Assembly (NCBI GenBank): GCA_964447445.1
Contig: CAYUSW010000018.1
Coordinates: forward strand, 1-11,509
From: CAIOGO01 sp964447445
Lineage (GTDB): Bacteria; Bipolaricaulota; Bipolaricaulia; UBA7950; UBA9294
DNA: 11,509 bases
Reading direction: 5' to 3'
The notes below the pieces were generated by a model. That model was not told the DNA's origin. It did no database searches and saw only the letters and a list, made by a program, of their open reading frames with translations. Below are positions 1 through 4,878 of this stretch, in pieces. Each line of letters begins with the position of its first letter. The stretch's first letter is position 1. The translations under genes and the position numbers were made by a program.

Positions 1-615
1 GTCACTGACTTCGACCACCGTCGCGCTGCCACAGTTGTCAGTCGCCGTGGGCGCGGTGAAGCTCGGCACTGCTGGACAGTCAATCGCCGCATTGGCGCCC
101 TGGCCGCTGAGGGTCGGGAGGGTGCTGTCCTCGACGGTGAGGGTCTGGCTGAGGGTTGCGGACTCGTTGCCGCAGGCGTCGACGGCCTTCGACGTCTTGG
201 TGCGGCTGTACGAGCTGCCGCAACCCGGCGTGGTGACGTCGCTGACTACGACCACGGTGGCGGTGCCGCACGTGTCGCTCGCCGTCGGCGCGGTGAAGAC
301 CGGCACGACCGGCCACTCGATCGTGGCGCTCGCGCCTTGACCGCTGATGGATGGAGGCGTCGTGTCCTGCACGGTGATCGTCTGAACGCACGAGGACTGG
401 CGACCGCAGTCATCCGTGGCTGTCCACGTACGCGCGATGATGGACTCCTGTGGGCAGGTCCCAGGGGTGACGCTGTCGCTGTAGGTGATGGCGGGCGAGA
501 GATCACAGTTGTCGGTCGCGGTCGCTGTGCCTGTGGCGCTCGGGGCGGTCGATTCGGTGCACTCAACGGCCGTGTTTGGCGGGCAGGTGATCGTCGGAGG
601 TATGCTATCCTGAAC
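1..615 (-). repeat. Tandem HYR-like repeat units
   Basis: Three consecutive units of about 80 codons lie inside the secreted protein: residues 397-477, 478-556 and 557 to the window edge, each opening with V-[QE]-D-[ST]. Units 2 and 3 are closely similar in DNA as well as protein (for example GGCGCGGTGAAG near 50 and again 237 nt further on, near 287), which suggests recent duplication. Unit 1 is more diverged and has more cysteines. In unit 2 the cysteine of unit 3's I-D-C is a tryptophan (I-E-W). More units probably follow beyond base 1. Confidence 0.8.
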
Positions 616-1803
616 CAGCGTACTGACGCCGGTCGAGGCGGACGGGGCGTTGCTCGATGTGACGGTTGCGCTGGCAGTGATCGTCTGGTTGCAGGCGGGT
701 GGACACTTCGCGAGAACGTGAATGTCCATCGACGTGGAAGCTCCGGCGGCGAGCGTCCCGATGGAGCAACTCACGTTGACTCCGCTGACGGAGCACGTTC
801 CCCCGGGACAGGACCCGCAGGAGTTCCACAGGTACAGCACGTCGGCAGGAATCGTGCCCGCGACGTCTACGTCTAGAGCGGCGTACTCGCTCGTGTTGGT
901 GACCGTGATTCTGTAGACAAGCTCCGAGCCGGCTGCGATCGGATCGGGCAAATCGGTCATCGTGATCGTGAGGGCCGCCGTGCAGTCGATGATCGTGAAC
1001 GGGGCTATCTTGTTTGTATCGGCCGAACAGATCTGGGGAGGCGTCGCGCCGTTGTCAGTGCATGTCACGGTGACGTAGATCTGATTCGGGGCCACGCTGT
1101 ACGTGCCGATGTCCAACGCTCCGCTGGCGGTGGCACCGACGGCCGTCAGGTCGGCCGGCAGGTTATGCCACGCGTAGTTGTAGCTTCCTACACCCCCTGC
1201 CGCCGTGCAGGAAATCGTCACGTTGCCCGAACACGGATCGATGCTTGTGATCGCGGCTTCGGCGTGCAGAGTCGGAGCGACGGCGATTGCGGCATTCTTG
1301 TAGCAGTGCGCCGTACGCGAGGCGCACTTCACTGCGTTGCACGGCTGGTTTGACTGAGGGACCCAGCTCACGATCACGTCCGTAAGCTGAGCTGACTGGC
1401 CACAGGTGATCGTGTAGACGCCGAGAACAAGGTCGGTGGTCGCACCTCCGGCGATCTCCGACGTGCAACCCTGAACCTGCGGTTGAGCCGTGCCCCCAAT
1501 CACCGGCACCGCGAGGATCACGATGTCGTTCTTCGTGTCCTGCGTGTGATTGTACAGGCGCACTGTCAGTTGGGCAGAGAGCTGCGAGCCCTCGGTGCAG
1601 CTGCAGACGGGCTGACCGTTCTGCAGCGGCGTGAGCCACGCATCCACGACCGTCACGTCGTTGGCAGTGCAGTTCCAGTCGCAGTTTGGAAAGTCATCAG
1701 CAGCGCGACCCGCAACGCAGACCATCAGGCCCAACGCCAGCGCGAGAAGAACCCCCACGTGCAGCTTCCTAGAGAAGAAACTCGCCAACCCCGCAGCCGC
1801 CAT
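1..1803 (-). CDS. Secreted HYR/DUF11 repeat surface protein, 3' end cut by window edge
   Basis: The frame is open from the ATG at 1803 to base 1, giving 601 residues with no stop. The start is fixed by GGAGG (1810-1814) 6 nt upstream. Residues 1-35 form a signal peptide (RK, then a hydrophobic stretch LLALALGLMVCVAG). Residues 36-175 are a Cys-rich N-terminal region I cannot name. Residues 183-270 look Ig-like (Cys, GSYNYAW). Residues 275-395 resemble DUF11 (AGSELVYRITVTN). From residue 397 onward there are HYR-type repeats with the hallmark D-x-x-P-P-x-I and D-x-C-G patterns. By family knowledge, such proteins are secreted or cell-surface and often adhesive; that role is inferred here. The gene stands alone behind its own promoter and c-di-GMP riboswitch, so production is probably tied to the sessile/motile decision. 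A C-terminal anchor or sorting signal would lie outside the window. Confidence 0.9.
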   Translation of the reverse strand, partial: MAAAGLASFFSRKLHVGVLLALALGLMVCVAGRAADDFPNCDWNCTANDVTVVDAWLTPLQNGQPVCSCTEGSQLSAQLTVRLYNHTQDTKNDIVILAVPVIGGTAQPQVQGCTSEIAGGATTDLVLGVYTITCGQSAQLTDVIVSWVPQSNQPCNAVKCASRTAHCYKNAAIAVAPTLHAEAAITSIDPCSGNVTISCTAAGGVGSYNYAWHNLPADLTAVGATASGALDIGTYSVAPNQIYVTVTCTDNGATPPQICSADTNKIAPFTIIDCTAALTITMTDLPDPIAAGSELVYRITVTNTSEYAALDVDVAGTIPADVLYLWNSCGSCPGGTCSVSGVNVSCSIGTLAAGASTSMDIHVLAKCPPACNQTITASATVTSSNAPSASTGVSTLVQDSIPPTITCPPNTAVECTESTAPSATGTATATDNCDLSPAITYSDSVTPGTCPQESIIARTWTATDDCGRQSSCVQTITVQDTTPPSISGQGASATIEWPVVPVFTAPTASDTCGTATVVVVSDVTTPGCGSSYSRTKTSKAVDACGNESATLSQTLTVEDSTLPTLSGQGANAAIDCPAVPSFTAPTATDNCGSATVVEVSD

Positions 1804-1964
1804 GCTCCACCTCCGCGCTGCGCCGTATGCGCAGCTACTGGACGCAGTCCTCTGCGGAGATTGATGACCGGGAACGTGCCGTAAGACGGTGTTGGGCACG
1901 AAAGACGTGCCCCAGTTTTGCTTGAGTTGCGTCACCCGCCGGGCTCGTTCAGAGCAACCTCCGC
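1804..1964 (-). promoter_or_regulatory. Structured 5' leader, putative riboswitch expression platform
   Basis: This 161-nt leader links the riboswitch aptamer to the ATG at 1803. It holds a 7-bp hairpin (1894-1912, GGGCACG/CGTGCCC) and a 6-bp hairpin (1818-1834, CTGCGC/GCGCAG) right beside the ribosome-binding site. CTCCGC (1854-1859) can pair with the ribosome-binding site sequence GCGGAG (1811-1816). The 8-mer GCGGAGGT of the ribosome-binding site recurs exactly at 1957-1964, directly next to the aptamer's closing stem. No stem is followed by a T tract, so control of translation start seems more likely than intrinsic termination. The pairings are visible in the sequence; their regulatory role is inference. 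Confidence 0.5.
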
Positions 1965-2044
1965 CACGCTGGCAGCCGGCTGCCTCTCTTGAGGCCCGTG
2001 GTTTTGCGTCCTCCTCTCGCGAGGAGTTTGCCTTTCTCAGCGCG
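1965..2044 (-). promoter_or_regulatory. Cyclic di-GMP-I (GEMM-I) riboswitch aptamer
   Basis: The motif order and structure match class I c-di-GMP riboswitches. Read on the minus strand, there is a closing stem P1 of 7 bp including one G-U (CGCGCTG 2038-2044 with CAGCGTG 1965-1971). Next comes the conserved GGCAAAC (2026-2032). P2 is CTCCTC/GAGGAG capped by the GNRA tetraloop GCGA (2011-2026). The conserved GACGCAAA is at 2003-2010. P3 is GCCTC/GAGGC with loop AAGA (1982-1995), followed by a GGCAGCCGG-type 3' strand. The known Vc2 aptamer shows the same series (GGGCAAACC, GNRA loop, GGACGCAAAGCC, GGUAGC). It lies about 10 nt downstream of a predicted transcription start and 161 nt ahead of a secreted adhesin-like gene, a typical target for this class. 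Whether ligand turns the gene on or off cannot be read directly. Confidence 0.92.
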
Positions 2045-2061
2045 CACACTCAGTAATTCCT

Positions 2062-2090
2062 ATGATACCTATGATGCTCGCACCTGTCAA
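2062..2090 (-). promoter_or_regulatory. Sigma-70 type promoter for riboswitch and surface protein
   Basis: On the minus strand, a perfect -35 TTGACA (2085-2090) is followed by a 17-nt spacer and the -10 TATCAT (2062-2067). The expected transcription start is near 2055, about 10 nt before the riboswitch P1 stem at 2044, so promoter and aptamer position support each other. The -10 lies in a direct repeat (ATCATAGG twice with a 9-nt period, 2059-2075). A 6-bp inverted repeat (GGGGTG/CACCCC, 2091-2106) abuts the -35 on its upstream side; either could bind a regulator. Confidence 0.8.
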
Positions 2091-2106
2091 GGGGTGCTCC
2101 CACCCC

Positions 2107-2453
2107 GCTCACCCTATGGCATCCACTGACATCCACGCCCTTATCACATAAGCGCGACCACGACATCATCAGAGGCGGCGCCTCCGCCAACTGTGGAGAC
2201 ACGCGAGGTGTACGCGTCCCGGGCCGGTAGATGAGGCACGGTCTGCGCTCTACAGGAAGGAGGAGAGGCCCAGTCGGCAGCTAGGTGAGTGCGAACGGCG
2301 AAGCGGCGCCGCCCGGCGCACTATCACGACACGGGCGCGAGGAGAAGCCGTCTCAGTTTGATTCGTAGACCTGCAGCCGCCCCCCGAGTCCTAGGCGACG
2401 GCGGCTTCTGCGGGAGGGGATGCGGCGGTTGGGCCGCGTCCTGCGGGCGTGAG
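2107..2453. other. Intergenic region, no gene recognised
   Basis: This stretch of about 350 nt lies between the mraY stop and the riboswitch promoter. I see no credible reading frame with a ribosome-binding site and no tRNA, SRP, RNase P or tmRNA hallmarks. It does hold GC-rich potential stems: GAGGC/GCCTC (2172-2184) and a larger imperfect one at 2289-2321 (outer arms GTGCG/CGCAC around an inner GGCG/CGCC). None has the T tract of an intrinsic terminator for mraY. An unrecognised small RNA or Rho-dependent termination region is possible. Confidence 0.4.
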
Positions 2454-3452
2454 TCAATGGCCGACGCGAGCGGCGACGATGGCGAGGCCGACGAAGACCC
2501 CCTGGGCGATCCAGAAGCGAACGACGACCTTCATCTCCGGCCACTCGCAAGAAGGAAGGATGTACGTCCGCGCCGCCGCGCCCGGCGACGCCTCGAAGTG
2601 GTGGTGCAAGGGGCTCATGCGGAAGACGCGTCGCCCGAAGAGACGCAGACTCGCAACCTGAAGGATGACGGCGAGAACTTCTAGTGCCGGAATGCCGGCG
2701 AGGATTGGCAGGAGAAGCGTCGTTCCCTGAGCCAGCGCGACTGCGGCCACAACTCCTCCCAGTCCGTACGCGCCGGCGTCTCCCATGATCAGCGTAGCCG
2801 GATGCCCGTTCACCCACAAGAAGCCGGCCAGACTGCCCATCAACGGCAGCAGGAGCAAGGCGTCGGCCGCGACAGACGAGAGCGCGGCGAGTCCCGCGAG
2901 GATGAGAAGCACAGTACCTGCGGCGAGTCCGTCCAAGCCATCCGTGAAGTTGACGGCGTTGGTTGTGGCCAGGAACACGACGATCGTGATAGAGCATAGG
3001 GCCCAAGAGGGGACTGTGACGGTCATGCCGGAGAACGGAACGTGGAATGCAGCCGCGATGGCGCCCGGGAACGCGAAATAGAGGGCGACGGAAACGGCAA
3101 CGGTGAGGCCAATCTTCTGCCAGCCCGTCAGGCCGAGAGAGCGTTGGCGCGACAGCTTCAGGAGGTCGTCCGCGGCGCCGATGGCGCCCATCGTGAAGGC
3201 GGACGCCACGATGAAGCCCTCACGCACTCCGAACGGACTCCACGCCGAAAGTACGGCAATCGCAACGGCCCACGTCGAGAGCAACACCACACCGCCCATC
3301 GTTGGGGTGCCCGATTTCTCCCGATGGTGGGAGGGGCCTTCCTCGCGGATGTGCTGGCCCAGGCTCCGTTCGCGCATCCATCGTGCGTATCTCGACGCGG
3401 CGAGTGCTGTCGCAAGAAGCGCGACGAGCGAGGCGACGACGCTCGCGATCAC
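2454..3452 (-). CDS. mraY: Phospho-N-acetylmuramoyl-pentapeptide transferase (MraY)
   Basis: MraY transfers phospho-MurNAc-pentapeptide from UDP to undecaprenyl phosphate, making lipid I at the inner membrane. Family signatures are present in order in the 332-residue product: KSGTPTMGG (46-54), the catalytic ADDLLK (94-99), TTNAVNFTDGLDGLA (163-177), MGDAG with the third Asp (223-227), and the active-site HHHFE (283-287) before a final membrane segment. Hydrophobic stretches match the multi-span family, and the length is usual (E. coli 360, B. subtilis 324). The GTG start at 3452 overlaps the upstream stop as GTGA, with GGAGG 3 nt away. The longer open frame to 3584 would overlap the upstream gene by over 130 nt. 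Oddities are GDAGAYGLGG instead of the usual GDxGSLALGG and about 13 extra residues between HHHFE and WPE (near 288-303). No other division/cell-wall (dcw) cluster gene is adjacent in the window. Confidence 0.95.
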   Translation of the reverse strand: MIASVVASLVALLATALAASRYARWMRERSLGQHIREEGPSHHREKSGTPTMGGVVLLSTWAVAIAVLSAWSPFGVREGFIVASAFTMGAIGAADDLLKLSRQRSLGLTGWQKIGLTVAVSVALYFAFPGAIAAAFHVPFSGMTVTVPSWALCSITIVVFLATTNAVNFTDGLDGLAAGTVLLILAGLAALSSVAADALLLLPLMGSLAGFLWVNGHPATLIMGDAGAYGLGGVVAAVALAQGTTLLLPILAGIPALEVLAVILQVASLRLFGRRVFRMSPLHHHFEASPGAAARTYILPSCEWPEMKVVVRFWIAQGVFVGLAIVAARVGH

Positions 3453-4804
3453 GCCCCTCCGGCTTCTCGGAGCTCCCCGTCGGTTTCGAGAAGCAGCCGC
3501 CGCAGCGCGGCGAGCGTCTTCTTGTTCTTCTCGGCCACGGAGCGAAGGAGGAGCTTGTAGAGCTGGTAGGACGACACGAGACAATAGCCGTGAGCCTCGC
3601 AGCCGCGCAGGACCTCCGCCGAGAACTGCGTCGGCCTCCGCTTCGGATCCAGCGCGCGCGAGCCGCTCACGATCAGGATCCCCTTCACCGGGTCCTCTCC
3701 CTCGGTGATCGAGCGGTCCATCTCTCGGTGCAGTTGCCGGTAGGCGGCGAGCCCGATTCGGGCGTCGTCGGAGGCCTCCATGGCGACCAAAGCGTTTCCC
3801 TCCTCGGAAGACACGTGCAACATGGCGCCCCTCGTCTCGGCCTCGAAACCCAGCTCCCCGAGGGCATCGGCGATCGAGCGGTCGAACAGGAGCCGCCCCT
3901 TGCCATAGAGCATTCGCTTAAACCTTGTCTTCTCCGCAAGCTTGGCCCGGACTTCCTCCACCTTGGCCTGCAAGGCGTCGCGACGCTCCGCAAGGCTGAC
4001 GGATTCGTCAGCAAGCGCTTCTTCGCCCGGCAGGACGTACGCGGGCAGCCAATCGGGTTCCGCAACAGACAGAGCCTGGGACACGGCGGAGCGAGCGATC
4101 TCCGCCAGCACGTCCGCTTCGCGCGACGGCGAGACGCCCTCCACGGCGGGAAGAAGAACCAAGCGCCCTTCGTCGACAGGAATCTCGAGAGCGACAGCGT
4201 CGCCGACGCGATTGCGGGCCAGAACCGTTGCGAAGCGTTCGAGCGGAGTAGAGAGAAGGTCCTGATACACTGCGCTGTAGACGATGTGTCCCTCAAAGGC
4301 TCGCAGATACTCCTCGAACGGACTCCCGCTGCTCTCGATGGACACGTCCTGCCCGCGGCGAGCTACGAATCGGCCGTTGGAGGGAAACGCGAGCTGATGC
4401 TGGCGGTCGACCAAGGTCACGTGCGGGAGCCACGAGTAGCGATCGATTCGCTCGGGGGGAGCTCCAGGAGCCGCGATCTCCAGGGCCTCTCCGCGGGGGT
4501 GAAGGCGCGAGACGAGAAGCCCTCCGCGTCGTCGAAGAAGGTCGTCCGCCTCTTCGCGCCGCTTGGACATCCACCCGGCCATCGTGCGGCCGAATCCCCT
4601 GTCCTTGTCGGGGTCCGTCCTTCGCGCTCCGTCGGGACCCGGCGCCGTCCCGTCCGTCCAGTGGCGCGGGAGTCCCAGAGGATCGACGAAGACGGCATCA
4701 AAGGCGGAGAAGGACGACCGGTCGAAGAAACCCTCTCGATCGATGTCCGCATGATCAAGGTGCCAATCCACGGCGAGGAATCGCTCGCTCATGGCTCGAA
4801 TCAT
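3449..4804 (-). CDS. Unknown two-domain protein with degenerate PD-(D/E)XK-like C-terminus
   Basis: This 451-residue soluble protein has no signal peptide. I cannot name its family. Residues 5-245 read like an alpha/beta domain (F-L-A-V-D-W at the start, F-D-A-V-F-V-D-P at 35-42, G-R-L-V-L-L-P-A at 213-220). Residues 262-300 are a charged, coiled-coil-like helix. Residues 303-420 follow the restriction-endonuclease-like layout: helix L-L-F-D-R-S-I-A-D-A-L-x-x-L-G-F, strand N-A-L-V-A-M-E-A-S, helix with R-Q-L, then V-K-G-I-L-I-V. The expected lysine after the acidic residue is absent (E-A-S), so nuclease activity is doubtful. Its stop overlaps the mraY start by 4 bp, so the two are probably translated together. 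The start could instead be the second ATG at 4792; both have only weak ribosome-binding sites. It begins just after the terminator of the upstream operon, and I see no clear promoter of its own. Confidence 0.8.
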   Translation of the reverse strand: MIRAMSERFLAVDWHLDHADIDREGFFDRSSFSAFDAVFVDPLGLPRHWTDGTAPGPDGARRTDPDKDRGFGRTMAGWMSKRREEADDLLRRRGGLLVSRLHPRGEALEIAAPGAPPERIDRYSWLPHVTLVDRQHQLAFPSNGRFVARRGQDVSIESSGSPFEEYLRAFEGHIVYSAVYQDLLSTPLERFATVLARNRVGDAVALEIPVDEGRLVLLPAVEGVSPSREADVLAEIARSAVSQALSVAEPDWLPAYVLPGEEALADESVSLAERRDALQAKVEEVRAKLAEKTRFKRMLYGKGRLLFDRSIADALGELGFEAETRGAMLHVSSEEGNALVAMEASDDARIGLAAYRQLHREMDRSITEGEDPVKGILIVSGSRALDPKRRPTQFSAEVLRGCEAHGYCLVSSYQLYKLLLRSVAEKNKKTLAALRRLLLETDGELREAGGA

Positions 4805-4828
4805 AGCGCCTGGTTCTGCGAGGCGGCA

Positions 4829-4861
4829 AGAAAAGAAGAGCGGGGCCGCTCCGGCCCCGCT
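4829..4861 (-). terminator. Intrinsic terminator of the sigma/PKD operon
   Basis: A perfect 10-bp stem (AGCGGGGCCG 4839-4848 with CGGCCCCGCT 4852-4861) has a 3-nt loop and is followed on the minus strand by the T-rich CTTCTTTTCTT. It lies 17 nt after the stop of the PKD protein gene and 24 nt before the next start. Confidence 0.9.
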
Positions 4862-4878
4862 CCTCAGGTCGGTTCAGT

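Noticed and set aside
1163..1639. 158-residue minus-strand frame
   Set aside because: Out of frame with the signal peptide/DUF11/HYR reading frame that is continuous from 1803 to 1.
1894..1912. Hairpin GGGCACG/CGTGCCC in the riboswitch leader as an intrinsic terminator
   Set aside because: No T tract follows on the minus strand, so I treat it only as a leader stem.
2289..2684. 131-residue plus-strand frame across the mraY 3' end
   Set aside because: Antisense to mraY for much of its length, without motif or ribosome-binding site.
2353..3006. 217-residue minus-strand frame over the mraY 3' half
   Set aside because: It is a shifted frame of mraY, whose own frame carries all the family motifs.
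3453..3584. N-terminal extension of MraY to the ATG at 3584
   Set aside because: It would overlap the upstream gene by over 130 nt, is Arg-rich and non-homologous; the GTG at 3452 has a GGAGG and the usual family length.
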